A stretch of DNA of 64,000 nt from Oreohelix idahoensis (GCA_024509875.1 JAMPIV010000305.1:62001-126000), one strand, 5' to 3'; shown: positions 12,299 through 23,283, numbered from the stretch's first letter. Notes: generated by a model from the letters alone, not told the origin. Made by a program: numbers and translations.

Positions 12299-12679
12299 AG
12301 GAAATTTTAGACAATTTCGGGGACCAGAACAGAACCAATTCCAACCACAGAGAGGATGGAAACGAAATGATAATTTTTTCAGGAGTAGAGGAAATTGGAA
12401 TGGTAATAGATACAGTACCAATATACAACTCCTAGAAGGTCTAATTATTCACAGGACAATAGAAACCGGAATTATTCTTATAATAATCAGAATGATAACC
12501 ATCCCTTCCGCTCTCGGAGCGTTAAACGTACAAACTATCATGCTAACTCAGCACAATCTGCTGATACATCTAGTGCTACTCAAAGTAATCCTTCGGTAAA
12601 TCAGGCTGCTGCTTGTTCTTTTTTTGACTTTGATGCTGCTTCGCAGTGTCCTGATTGCCGAACTTTATTTCAGCCTAAT
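12299..12679 (+). pseudogene. Element A1 Gag tail and CxxC/CGH motif, frameshifted
   Basis: Remnant of the basic Asn/Arg/Gly-rich Gag tail scattered over three frames (for example RGNFRQFRGPEQNQF and PFRSRSVKRTNYHANSAQ). It runs into CPDCRTLF followed by RCGHPLP. Element B has the same C-x2-C-x13-C-G-H motif just before its protease. No classical CCHC knuckle is visible. Confidence 0.7.
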
Positions 12680-14095
12680 GTGGTATCTACATTAAGATGC
12701 GGTCATCCACTTCCTACAATGACAGCACTTGCTGCTCATGATGGCACAGGCACCTTACATTTTCATCAAGGCCTACTAAACGATACGCAGGTATCTGTGC
12801 TTAGAGATACTGGATGCACAACGGTGAGAGTTCGCCAAACTCTGGTGCACCCATCATGCTCTACTGGAGATTTTGTTAAATGTGTCACATTTGGGGGAAC
12901 AGTAGAGCTCTATCCCACAGCTATTGTTCACATAGCGACTCCATTTTTCACAGGGAGGATTAAAGTGTGTCTTTTAAAAAACCCAATCACTGACCTTATT
13001 GTTGGCCGTATCCACGGTGGCAAAGATTGCACACCTGGTGAAATTATCGAATGGGAACGGCAAAACATTTTAACTGCGAATGCAGTAACAACAAGGGCTC
13101 AAACACAAGCCCAAACGATTGATAACATTGTGCCTGAAAATCAGGATTATGATTTTCATGCTACTATTAACAAAGAATCTTTTGCAATGCTGCAAAGAGA
13201 TGATGATTCTTTGCAGAAATTTTTTCGTTTGGTAAGTGGTGAGGAGATGCTTGTAAATAATGCCCCTCGTCAATGGTACATCCTTAAGAATGGTATCCTG
13301 ATCAGAATGTTTAAAGATTCTTCTGCTCTTAAACAACAGGTCATGGTTCCTAAACAGTTTAGAACTTATATCCTGCAACACGCCCATGATTCTCATTGTG
13401 CTGGCCACATGGGCTACTCTAGGACAAGGTCCAGAGTGCTCTCTTCCTTCTTTTGGCCTGGTGTATCTAGGGATGTTGCTACGTATTGTTGCTCCTGTGT
13501 TACTTGTCAGGAAGTCAAAGCAAAGGGAGCCTATCACATGGCACCGATACAGGCTTCAGATATACCTGTACATCCCTTTGAGAAGACGGCCATAGACATT
13601 ATTGGCCCACTTCCTGTTATGTCAGCTAAAGGACACAGGTATGTCCTCACATGTATTGACATGTGCACGCGCTGGCCAGAGGCTATACCTCTGAAGAATA
13701 GCACCACCTCAGACGTGGCTGATGCTCTTTTCTTAATCTTTTCCAGGCTAGGCTTCCCTAGAAAACTTCTATCAGACAGAGGTACTCAGTTTGTCTCCGA
13801 GGCCATGACTGGTGTTATGCAACAACTAAACATTGACAGATCGCTTAGCTCCGTGTACCATCCAATGAGCAATGGTATGGTAGAATGGCTAAATAGGACG
13901 CTTAAACAATTATTAGGCAAAGTTACAGTCAGCTATCCACAAGACTGGGACAGGGTTTTACCCGCCGTACTGTTTGCTGACCGTAAGGTACCAAATGAAC
14001 AGACCGGTTTCTCGCCATTCGAGCTTGTCTTTGGAGCTCAACCTAGAGGTCCTATGTATATATTATTAAAGATTTACTCACTGACTCAGAAATGA
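12680..14095 (+). pseudogene. Element A1 protease-integrase segment
   Basis: This 471-residue open frame carries a retropepsin-like active site (RDTGCTTV, residues about 45-52; the second half keeps ITDLIVGRIHG). The integrase follows: an H...H...C-x2-C zinc region (HAHDSHCAGHMG...CSCVTC, about 233-275), then catalytic D at AIDIIGP, D at LSDRGTQ and E at NGMVEWLNR with DD35E spacing. The frame ends in a small indel near 14060 that replaces the proper continuation, which is still intact in the inverted copy at about 29740. Integrase lying ahead of RT is the notable feature. Decayed but easily recognised. Confidence 0.88.
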
Positions 14096-14737
14096 CTCAA
14101 GACACCAAGTCATCTTACGAGTATGTCGTAAACCTCCGACGTAAGATAATTGATGCTTGTCAGTTGGCAACAGCATCTTCTGAAACTGCTAAAGAAAAAG
14201 CTCGTCAGTTTCAGAATCATAACAGACGACTAAGACACCTGGTACCTGGGGATGAAGCCTTTGTGCTTCTTCCTAGAAAGGACAACAGACTACTCATTGC
14301 CTGGAGTGGTCCTTACAGAGTTATTTCATGCATTTCTGATGTTGACTATGTACTTGACGTTAAGGAAAAAAAACAAAACTTTCCATATAAACATGCTCAA
14401 AGAATTCCATACTCGACCTGAATATCTTCAGGCTGTCTTTCATGCAGTAAATGAGCCCACAAGGCATACTACTCATTTTTCTTCCCTGTCTGTGATTCAG
14501 GAGGAAGAATCTGCTTTTCCTGACTTACCTATGGATCTTCCTGTCATGCCTTTAACTGCTACTGAGACGTGGAAGGATGTTTCTATCTGTACGGATTTAT
14601 CATCCGACCAACGTCAGCAGGTGTCTGATCTTCTTCAATCTTTCCCAGATGTTCTGACAGACATCCCTGGTCATACATCGGTTATCACTCATGATATCCT
14701 TCTCACGGATGATCGACCTATTCGAGTTCGACCATAA
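14092..14737 (+). pseudogene. Element A1 integrase C-terminal GPY/F module and RT start
   Basis: Two overlapping frames carry the integrase C-terminus (LLIAWSGPYRVIS, the GPY/F module at about 14295-14330) and the linker to RT. A one-base shift in an A-run near 14365 moves coding from one frame to the other. The second frame ends at RPIRVRP with a stop at about 14735, where the inverted copy has a tyrosine codon, so this is a nonsense mutation private to A1. Confidence 0.82.
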
Positions 14738-14785
14738 CCCATTCCTATCCATTTTCAGGATAAGGTTAATAAAGAACTTGACGAC

Positions 14786-15582
14786 ATGCTTCGTTTGGGT
14801 ATTATCGAACCATCAAATTCTGCATTTGCTTTCCCGATGGTCATTGTTAGAAAGAAAGATAACAATATAAGACTATGTATTGACTATCGCAAACTTAATA
14901 ATATTACTGTCTTTGATGCTGAGCCTTTACCATTATTAGAAGACCTTTTGCCAAGACTTGCTACAGCTGTTTTTTTCACTAAGTTTGATCTCACTAAAAG
15001 ATACTGGCAGGTTCCTTTATCTGAAACTGCTAAGCCCCTCACTGCTTTTACAACACCTAAGGGGTTATTTCAATGGAATTTTATGTCCTTTGGACTGATG
15101 AATGCTCCTGCCACATTTGTCAGGATGATGCGTAAGATTTTTTCTAACAGGTCTGATATTATTACATATATAGATGACATATGTCTCTTTACTACTTCTT
15201 GGGAAAATCATTTCTTAGGTCTCACTTCACTGCTGGACACTTTACGTTCACACCATCTAACTGCCAAACCTTCTAAAATTGTTGTCGGTTTTGGAGAAAT
15301 ATCATTCCTTGGTCATAGAGTTGGTCATGGTTTGCTTAAAACTGAACTATCTAATGTGTCCAAGATTTTGAACATATCTGTGCCCACAACTAAGAAACAA
15401 GTGCGCAGTATTCTCGGCCTTATTCAATTTTACAGTCGATTCATTTCGAATCTATCCAATCTCACTGCTGATCTGTCTGCTTTATTAAGAAAGGGCTCTC
15501 CCAATCATGTGCACTGGTCTCAAGAGTGCCAAGCAGCCTTAGCTCATATTAAAAGTTTATTTTCAACCCCTCCAATATTGAG
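14786..15582 (+). pseudogene. Element A1 reverse transcriptase
   Basis: Ty3/gypsy-type RT, RNA- and DNA-dependent DNA synthesis. Visible motifs: MVIVRKKDNNIRLCIDYRKL (about residues 19-38), FFTKFDLTKRYWQVPL, FGLMNAPATFVRMM and the catalytic YIDDICLF. The thumb and connection (FLGHRVGHG, LGLIQFYSRFIS) then run up to TPPILRL, where element B interrupts. RNase H resumes at 24764 on the far side of B. The RT body is open for about 266 codons after the upstream stop. Confidence 0.9.
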
Positions 15583-15620
15583 GTTACTGTTACCAACAGA
15601 TTACTGGTGGCAGTGAATAT

Positions 15621-15661
<41 letters not shown>

Positions 15662-15994
15662 AAGATATTTATTTGTTTGTATACTTGTTATGTTTGGAAA
15701 TATTTGGAAATAATATTTTGGGTCTAAGATTAGAACTCTAGTCAAAGGGCGAATACTCATTTTTTGCTTCGAGTGAAAGTAAATATGTAGTCGCCCCACT
15801 TGAATATGGTTGAAAGGTTAACATTAGCGCATGCCCAATGAGATGATTAGTCGTCGTTGGGTCTTCCGTGATGATGGACAGATCTTGAAGGCTGTCGGAC
15901 AAAAGGGAGTCCGAAGTTTTTCGTCATTGTGATTGATTCTGGGGAAAAGAGGAGTTTCTCTTAGTAGACCATGATGGTCGATACTTCTCCCAGA

Positions 15995-16006
15995 ATATAT
16001 ATATAC
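15995..16006 (+). promoter_or_regulatory. TATA-like run in LTR B
   Basis: AATATATATATACTTTACG lies about 400 bp into the LTR and about 430 bp ahead of the AATAAA at 16428-16433. It is the best promoter candidate for element B. The 3' LTR copy has one change in it. Confidence 0.4.
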
Positions 16007-16427
16007 TTTACGCCGAGGGAGCGTGTGCTAGTTACTAGTATTTTCTGAACTTAAGGTAAAGAAGGAACATTTTCTAAAACTTTACCTAAGCCTAACGACA
16101 TCATAGATGTTATATCATCTTTATATATTTGATGGATCGTATGTAGATGATTCCTGTACTAGCAGCACTGTGAGTGGACATATGTAACATTTCTTATGGG
16201 TATGGAAAACCCAAGACACTAGTTGAGCAAATGAACGGAGCTTTCATTTGTAGTGAGGATATCTTTTGGATGAACGCCGCTCACTGGGACCAGCGCCATT
16301 TTGAACCCCACTGTTGGTCTGTTTGAATTGTCAGTCAGAGAACAGATATATCTTATTACCTGATGGTGATACCAAGACCTACATTGTATTGAAGTCCACT
16401 CTTGGTTATTTGAGATTGTCACCCTTA

Positions 16428-16433
16428 AATAAA
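16428..16433 (+). promoter_or_regulatory. Poly(A) signal in LTR B
   Basis: AATAAA in CCTTAAATAAAAGACC, conserved in the 3' LTR at about 24108. It would define the 3' end of the element transcript when used in the 3' LTR. Confidence 0.5.
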
Positions 16434-17082
16434 AGACCCTGTTGAAGTTAAAGCCTAAAAGACTTAGCCTGAAAGACATAGTCAGCACAGGGTCTGTAAG
16501 GGAGCATTGTGATGACCATTATTATTGTTTACTCAAACTGATGCGATTAGTCAGTGGAGATATGAGACGATAGACAATCAGAACTATAAATTTGCTACTA
16601 TCGTTCAATTATATTTACATGCTATGAGATTGCCAAATTGATGTTGCCACCCATTTGTCAAGTATCCAATGATTTACTGTGTCAACCTGTTCCAATGACT
16701 GTCAACCGTGCTGTCAGAGTGTGTGTCATTAAACTGTCTAAAAACGTCTACAGTAGTTCCAGCTATCATTGACTTCCAGCCGTGAGGGTATGAGTGCATT
16801 GTTACCAACTAGTCAACTCCACAGAACCATTCATTCCATTCGCGTTACTGACATTCATACCCACACTTAACATCAACATCCCTTGCCAGGGCCTCAACAT
16901 GTTACGGACAAGGTGACCTGTTAACCCACACTGTGTCTAGGTTTGAGTTGACCACTTACTCTCATCAAGCAGACGAGTACATACAAACATTCATTCCATC
17001 ACTAATACATAAAGAATGACATGTATCAACGGTGTGAAATATACACTTATCTATGTGATGGCCAGAAAAACGAGACTTATCA

Positions 17083-18257
17083 ATGTGGTAGGCCAGCTTT
17101 CTGGGTCTAACCAGCACAGTAGACACCACATGGAAGTCAGCTACTGATACCAGACCGTTTCCTGTGGCCTGTTACGACACCTTATAGCTTACAGCAGTAC
17201 AACTCTACAGTCGATGTCAGCATGACCTGTCCTGTCAGCGTATGCAGTAACTAGGTCAGCGCTTGTTGACATTTTGCTCGATAAGAACAGACACCAGTAC
17301 ACATCAGTGTTAGATTGAATATTTGACTGTGTTTGCAAGAGATACAGTGCAACCGAATTGAGAAGTCCTACTTATCAACGGTGGATTTTCCTGCACTGCT
17401 CTAGATTGTATTGAACTTTAATAATTTAAGGCCAGAATCAATTATTAATTAAAGTGGTAGTTTATTTTGACTGGAAACTGTACCATTATATTGTATATCT
17501 GAGCCTTCTCTCTGCAACACATTACATTATATTACATATGTATTTATGCTATATGTATTTATGTTTACATATTATTTGTGTGTCTATGTCGTGGGCGGTT
17601 GGTGAGGTGACTAATATAGGGTATACCAAGTCATATAGATCCTATATTAGTGTTCTGTAGGGGGCAATTTTCTTAATTAAAATTTGCTAGCGACAATTTG
17701 TTGCTATTTCTTGTTAGCTGTGATGACTGTATTTATCGTTGTTTTTGTAATATTTTTCTGTTCTTGTAGGTCTACCCTTTCCTAAAATTCAGTTCTATAC
17801 AACTTTATATTTATACACTGTGGCGTTATTTGTTTTGTATATTACGGCGCAGTTATCATCACAGGTTCTGTGATTATTTTCTTCTGTTTTTCTATTTAAC
17901 TTATTTGATTTCTGCGAATGTTTTCATGTTGTCTTTTATAATTGTTTTTGTTTGTGTTCTTGATTGTCCTTCTTGATTGTCCTTTGTGTGTGTTCTTGGT
18001 TGACATACGTTATATAAAATATATTTGATCATACACCACTAGCTGTGTAGTGAACTTATGAGAAATAATCAACTGATGATTAATTGCTATTATTAGAGGT
18101 ACACAGTTGATTATACCAGACCTTATTTAAAGGCTTGTTTCCCACAGAGATTAGGATATAGGGAGCTGATTATACAAGTTTTTGTTAAAAACTTGCTCCT
18201 GTGTGGATGAAATAAATTTGTTATTTCAGTGATAATAACCACATATTATTAAATATT
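17083..18257 (+). other. Element B leader
   Basis: About 1.2 kb of untranslated leader. A candidate primer-binding word TGGTAGGCC begins three bases after the LTR. Downstream it is T-rich with no supported ORF. The Gag start at 18258 is fixed by the N-terminus shared with family A. Confidence 0.5.
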
Positions 18258-18442
18258 ATGGCAACTTTAGACTACTTCATTGAGCAAGGGAGAGCCCTTG
18301 GGATGACTCCTGAGGAGTTAAAAGAGTTTGCACTTTCTCATTATGCCAAAGCACAGAAGGAGGAAGAGAAAAAACAAAAAGCTGAAGAAATAAGATTAGA
18401 AAGAGAAGCTGTGGCTGAAAAACAAAAAGCTGAGGGGAAAAA
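18258..18442 (+). pseudogene. Element B Gag N-terminus, frameshifted
   Basis: Encodes MATLDYFIEQGRALGMT and the start of a Lys/Glu-rich coiled coil, homologous to the A1 Gag start. At the A-run near 18440 the frame changes by one base, and the rest of Gag continues in the long ORF starting at 18443. Because the break is in a homopolymer it could be a real mutation, a programmed shift or a sequencing error. The original frame runs on to a stop at 18485 without further Gag similarity. Confidence 0.8.
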
Positions 18443-21400
18443 ATGGAATTGGAAGCTGATCAAAAAAAATTGCAGATGCAGGTAGAGGAAAGGAGATTCC
18501 AGATGGAAATGGAAAAAGAAGAAAAAAAATTACAAAGAGAAGCTGAACAAAAGAGATTAGACAAAGAAGCTGAAGCCGAGGAGAGAAAGGCAAAAAGGGA
18601 ACATAAAGAAAAACTGTTAGCATTTGAGTTAGAAAAATTAAAATTGACAAATATGGGTATTGCTAATCAGTCAACTGGTAATAATGGTAAACCTTCTACT
18701 TATAAGGTCAAGGTACCACCGTTCAATCCTTCCAGTGACGATATTACATTCTGGCTAATTCGTTTTGAACGTTCTTGTCGAACTCATAATGTGGATAAAT
18801 CACAGTATGCTAATCAGTTGTCAGAAAATTTGAAAGGTGATTCTCTTACAAGTTTAAGCTTGGTAGAAGAGGCTGATAAAGATAATTATGATGTTATTAG
18901 AGCAGCCTTGATAAAAAAATATCAGTTGACAGAAGAAGGTTATCGTATTTTGTTTAAGAAAATGGTACCTGAATCAGGGGTAGAATTCTCAGAATTCATT
19001 GCAAGGACACGTCTTACATTTAATCGTTGGATTGAGTTGTCCAAAACAGAAAAGACATATGAAGCCCTTATGGACTTGTTGCTCAGGGACAAGATTATGT
19101 CAAGTGTAAATAAACCATTCCTTGAATTCCTACATGAGCGTAAACCCCAGACACTAAAAGAAATGGAGCAATATTGTACCCAATACGTCACGGCACATCC
19201 GGACGTAGCTATTAGCAATGCTAAGGTTAAGGAAAGTATGCCAGTTGCTTCAGCAACACCATACAACCCTAATTATTCACACAAATTTCAGGGACCACAA
19301 AACAGGTTTGATAAAAAGGGTAACCATAATAGTTATCAAAACCAAGGTAACCAATCATTTCAGGGTTCTTCTACGAAGAACTGGAGACGAGCCGACAGCC
19401 CTCGATTCAGGGGTGGTCATAATTATAGGAATTTCCGCAGAGGAAGTCATTATAGGAACTATCCAAGTCATACATCTTGGAGACAAGACCATAGTTATAG
19501 AGATATTCATTATAATGAATATGATAATCATGAGAACTATGACTCAAACCCAAATAGGGGTTACAATAGGGGAAACAATAATGATTACAGAGGCAATAAT
19601 AATCGAGGTAGATCACAATACAAAAAACATAAACCACATTATCAGGCAAACTCTGCACAGCAAGAGTCCCATGAAGCCTATAAGCAGACTAAAGATAATA
19701 ATGATGCTAATAATATGGCATGTTCCGCTTTTGATTTTGGGAGAGCATCTCAGTGCCCCCAATGCAAAACATTATTTGAACCAACTACGGTGTCCACTTT
19801 AAGTTGTGGCCATCCTCTTCCCGCTCTTCCTGCGTCAGTCGCGCATGATGGAAGAGGTTCTCTTGTCTTACATAAAGGTTTAGTAAATGACAATCCAGTC
19901 TCAGTTCTTTTTGATTCTGGATGCACCACAATTGGTGTTAGGCAGTCACTTGTAGATCCTTCTCGTGCCACGGGAAAAGTAGTCAAATGTGTAACATTTG
20001 GCGGCACCATAGAGAAATATTCTACTGCTATCATTAAGATTGCTACTCCTTTCTTTACAGGAGATGTACACGCATGTCTTCTGCCGAATCCGATCGCTGA
20101 TCTTATCATCGGTCGAATTCATGGAGTAAAAGAATGCACTCCACAACAAATTTCCGTTTGGGAAAAACAAAATACGCAAACTGCTAATGCTGTAGTCACT
20201 AGAGCTCAAGCTCTTAATATGCCTCAAACTTCATCTACTGAAGATAATGAAGTGCATAACCAAGATGATCCCTTGGTAATTTCTCGTGACTCGTTTGTAA
20301 AACAGCAAGAAGATAATCCGACTCTAAAGAAATTCTTCACTCTTGCAACAAAAGGTGATCCGAATAAAGATACAAATCGTAAATCTTGGATTACAATGAA
20401 GAATGGCATACTTGTACGTATGGTTCAAGACTCCACTAAGTCAAGTCATTCTCAGATTCTTGTACCCAAAAATTTGAGAATTAAAATTTTGCAGCACGCT
20501 CACGACTCTCAGTGTGCTGGACATATGGGGTTTTCCCGCACAAAGTCAAGAGTTCTTGCGGCTTTCTTTTGGCCTTTTGTGAACAAGGACATACGGATTT
20601 ATTGTCGATCTTGTAAAGTATGTCAAGAGGTCAAATCCAAAGGTCCACGCCATGCTGCACCTATTCAGGCTGCAGACATCCCTATTCGACCATTTCAAAA
20701 AATGGCGATAGACATCATTGGTCCATTTAAGATCAAATCTGCTAGAGGACATCAGTTTATCTTGACGTGTGTTGATATGTGCACACGTTGGCCAGAGGCT
20801 ATTCCTCTGAAGAGCATTACTACTGCTGACATTGCAGATGCTCTTTGGCTTATATTTTCTCGTCTGGGATTCCCCGGAGAGATATTATCAGACCATGGCA
20901 CCCAACTAATATCGGATACCATGTCTCAAGTAATGTCTACTCTGCAGATAGAGAGATCTTTGAGTAGTATCTATCATCCTATGTCCAATGGGATGGTCGA
21001 ACGGCTAAATAGAACACTCACAAACTTACTAGGGAAGATAACTGAGGATCATCCTCAAGATTGGGACAGGGTTTTACCCGCGGCCCTCTTCGCTTACAGA
21101 GAGGTCCCCAATGAACATACAGGATTTTCTCCCTTTGAACTTGTCTTTGGCGCGCAACCGCGTGGCCCTATGTCTTTACTTCATGATCTCATAACCGCTG
21201 ATAATATTACAGATGACACAAAATCTTCTTACGAATATGTCATCGCGCTGAGACAAAAGATTATCGAAGCATGCAAATTGGCAACTTCTTCTTCTGAATT
21301 TGCTAAACAGAAGGCAAGACAATTTGCCAATAAGAAAAGAACCTTACGACAACTTTGTTTTGGTGACAAAGCATTTGTTTTGCTACCTTGTAGGGAAAAC

Positions 21401-22429
21401 AGACTTCTTATTTCTTGGAAAGGTCCGTACGATATAATCTCGAAAATTTCCGATGTTGACTACATTGTCGATATTGATGGAAAGCATAAAACCTTCCACA
21501 TCAATATGCTTACGGAATTCCATGAACGTCCAGATTATTTACAGCCTATTTTCCAGGCAATGGACGATTCACCAGTCCAACATGGTCATTACTCATCACT
21601 GTCCGTAATACAGGATGAGGAAACAAGTTTTTCAGATGCAAATCTTCCTCTTCCGATGATTCCACTTCATTCTAGTGAATCATGGAAAAATGTTACTGTC
21701 TCTCCTGATTTATCTCTAGGAGAACAGCGACAAGTTTCGGCGATGTTACAAACATTTCAGGATGTCCTTACTGACATCCTTGGACAAACTCATGTCATTG
21801 AACATGACATTATTCTAACTGACCATAATCCTATTAGGGTCAGACCTTATCCTATCCCTATACATTTTGAAGCACAGGTTGAGAAGGAGTTGGATGAGAT
21901 GATAGATTTAAAAATAATTGAACCATCAACTTCTGCATATTCTTCGCCGATGGTTATTGTTCGGAAAAAAGACAATAACATACGTCTTTGCGTTGACTAT
22001 CGCAAATTGAATCAAGTTACGAAGTTTGATGCTGAACCTATGCCTTTACTAGAAGAGCTACTTACTAGGCTTTCTAAATCTCATTTTTTCACTAAACTTG
22101 ATTTGTCTAAAGGATATTGGCAAGTTCCTTTATCTGAACGCGCCAAACCAATTACGGCTTTTTCTACACCTAGAGGCCTTTTTCAATGGAATTTCATGCC
22201 TTTCGGCCTTATGAACGCACCAGCTACATTCGTACGCATGATGCGTCGAATCCTATCTTATCGGTCAGATGTCATTGCGTACCTAGACGACATCTGTCTT
22301 TTCAGCGATACTTGGGAAGATCACTATTCGGGATTAGTTGAATTACTGTCTACTCTACGCGAGCATAACCTGACAGGGACAGGAATGCCACCTCTTTGGA
22401 TTTTAAAAAGTGTTACCTACTACAGATAA
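18443..22429 (+). CDS. Element B Gag-PR-INT-RT polyprotein (SCAN-like Gag, Gmr1-type order)
   Basis: 1328-codon open frame. Order: coiled coil (residues 1-70); SCAN-like capsid (about 90-255, YEALMDLLLRDKIMSSV, FLEFLHERK); Asn/Arg/Gly-rich basic tail (about 280-420); C-x2-C-x13-C-G-H motif (about 438-460); retropepsin FDSGCTTIG (Asp about 491); integrase zinc region (HAHDSQCAGH...CRSCKVC, about 684-730); integrase core with D757, D817 and E853 (DD35E); GPY/F module (KGPYDII, about 994); RT from about 1132 with DYRKL, WQVPL, FGLMNAPATF and YLDD at about 1280. The frame ends about 45 residues after YLDD: roughly 100 codons of RT thumb/connection present in family A are absent and the join changes frame, so RNase H follows in the next ORF. 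Translation of the full Gag would need the upstream frame from 18258. The polyprotein would be processed by its own protease. Confidence 0.93.
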   Translation: MELEADQKKLQMQVEERRFQMEMEKEEKKLQREAEQKRLDKEAEAEERKAKREHKEKLLAFELEKLKLTNMGIANQSTGNNGKPSTYKVKVPPFNPSSDDITFWLIRFERSCRTHNVDKSQYANQLSENLKGDSLTSLSLVEEADKDNYDVIRAALIKKYQLTEEGYRILFKKMVPESGVEFSEFIARTRLTFNRWIELSKTEKTYEALMDLLLRDKIMSSVNKPFLEFLHERKPQTLKEMEQYCTQYVTAHPDVAISNAKVKESMPVASATPYNPNYSHKFQGPQNRFDKKGNHNSYQNQGNQSFQGSSTKNWRRADSPRFRGGHNYRNFRRGSHYRNYPSHTSWRQDHSYRDIHYNEYDNHENYDSNPNRGYNRGNNNDYRGNNNRGRSQYKKHKPHYQANSAQQESHEAYKQTKDNNDANNMACSAFDFGRASQCPQCKTLFEPTTVSTLSCGHPLPALPASVAHDGRGSLVLHKGLVNDNPVSVLFDSGCTTIGVRQSLVDPSRATGKVVKCVTFGGTIEKYSTAIIKIATPFFTGDVHACLLPNPIADLIIGRIHGVKECTPQQISVWEKQNTQTANAVVTRAQALNMPQTSSTEDNEVHNQDDPLVISRDSFVKQQEDNPTLKKFFTLATKGDPNKDTNRKSWITMKNGILVRMVQDSTKSSHSQILVPKNLRIKILQHAHDSQCAGHMGFSRTKSRVLAAFFWPFVNKDIRIYCRSCKVCQEVKSKGPRHAAPIQAADIPIRPFQKMAIDIIGPFKIKSARGHQFILTCVDMCTRWPEAIPLKSITTADIADALWLIFSRLGFPGEILSDHGTQLISDTMSQVMSTLQIERSLSSIYHPMSNGMVERLNRTLTNLLGKITEDHPQDWDRVLPAALFAYREVPNEHTGFSPFELVFGAQPRGPMSLLHDLITADNITDDTKSSYEYVIALRQKIIEACKLATSSSEFAKQKARQFANKKRTLRQLCFGDKAFVLLPCRENRLLISWKGPYDIISKISDVDYIVDIDGKHKTFHINMLTEFHERPDYLQPIFQAMDDSPVQHGHYSSLSVIQDEETSFSDANLPLPMIPLHSSESWKNVTVSPDLSLGEQRQVSAMLQTFQDVLTDILGQTHVIEHDIILTDHNPIRVRPYPIPIHFEAQVEKELDEMIDLKIIEPSTSAYSSPMVIVRKKDNNIRLCVDYRKLNQVTKFDAEPMPLLEELLTRLSKSHFFTKLDLSKGYWQVPLSERAKPITAFSTPRGLFQWNFMPFGLMNAPATFVRMMRRILSYRSDVIAYLDDICLFSDTWEDHYSGLVELLSTLREHNLTGTGMPPLWILKSVTYYR

Positions 22430-22811
22430 GACATTTGTTCTTCGTAGTGACGCTTCATCAACTGGGATTGGAGCGGCACTAATGCAAGAGTACTCTGGAA
22501 CTCTGCATCCTGTAATGTATATCTCCAGAAAACTTAATGCGGCAGAAAGGAATTACTCGGTTTTAGACCGTGAACTATTGGCTATGGTTTGGTCAATTCT
22601 CAAACTACAAAGATTCCTTCTAGGCACACATTTCATAGTAGAAACCGACCAGAAAGCTCTTACGGCTCTACAGAGTAAGAATTTGAAGAGCTCGAGGTCT
22701 ACTCGATATGCAATTGCTCTTCAACCTTTTCATTTTTCGGTACGAGCTATCCGTGGATCAGATAATATGATGGCAGACATTTTGTCTAGATGCCCACATG
22801 ATTCCACCTAA
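22410..22811 (+). pseudogene. Element B RNase H
   Basis: RNase H domain that degrades the RNA strand of the RT hybrid. Motifs: VLRSDASSTGIGAALMQ (first catalytic Asp), MYISRKLNAAERNYSVLDRE (catalytic Glu region), FIVETDQKAL (Asp) and DNMMADILSRCPH (last Asp). It overlaps the end of the RT ORF in another frame because of the upstream deletion, so it is cut off from RT in this copy. It ends at a stop at 22809-22811 and the element has no envelope-like ORF after it. Confidence 0.88.
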
Positions 22812-23283
22812 CTGTTGGGTCTTGGACTTCTTAACACATCTAAGTCTATAATAGTTCTTTTCTATATCAAGATAGATACATATTGTAATTTGTAATATAA
22901 TGATTGCATTACTACTATCACTATGTTCATTGATATATATATTCACCGTTGTTCTTTGATGATTTTTCTTCTTTGTCAATCATGTACTTATGGTGCTTAA
23001 ATATGAAATTGTTATATGCATTGTGTCATTGCCAGCATTGTGGTATACGTTGGTGGCACCTCCCTGGAAATATTTATGCTTAAGAGAAATGCTTTCTCTG
23101 AGATGGTGAGATATATTCTCACAAGTCGATCTATGCTTCGACTTTACCTTAATTTGGCGTTATAAATTGCTGATATTTTTTCATCTGCGCATTATTCGTG
23201 CGTTGAGAGCCTATTGTATGTTGCTCCTAGATGTATTTTTTAAAAAAAATTGCATTTTTTTTTCCCCGGGGGTTGCGGTAGTC
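22812..23283 (+). other. Element B 3' untranslated region and PPT region
   Basis: AT-rich spacer after RNase H. Just before the 3' LTR lies a T-run followed by CCCCGGGGGTTGCGGTAGTC. Element A has a comparable T-run plus CCCCGAGAGGACGGGGTGG before its 3' LTR, so the G-rich part is the best candidate polypurine tract. No gene. Confidence 0.5.

Larger units (their letters stand above)
15588..17082 (+). repeat. 5' LTR of element B
   Basis: 1495 bp, starting TGTTACCAACAG and ending GAGACTTATCA, almost identical to 23284-24763. A (TA)n run near 15622 is longer than in the 3' LTR. A TATA-like run lies at 15995-16006 and AATAAA at 16428-16433. Reading frames inside the LTR, including an antisense 89-codon one, show no known motif. 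Confidence 0.93.

Noticed and set aside
16219..16488. Antisense 89-aa ORF conserved in both LTRs of element B
   Set aside because: The two copies are identical only because the LTRs are duplicates; no motif, and the family A LTR has no equivalent.
19407..19658. Tyr-rich 83-aa minus-strand ORF
   Set aside because: Shadow of the Asn/Arg/Gly-rich Gag tail of element B.
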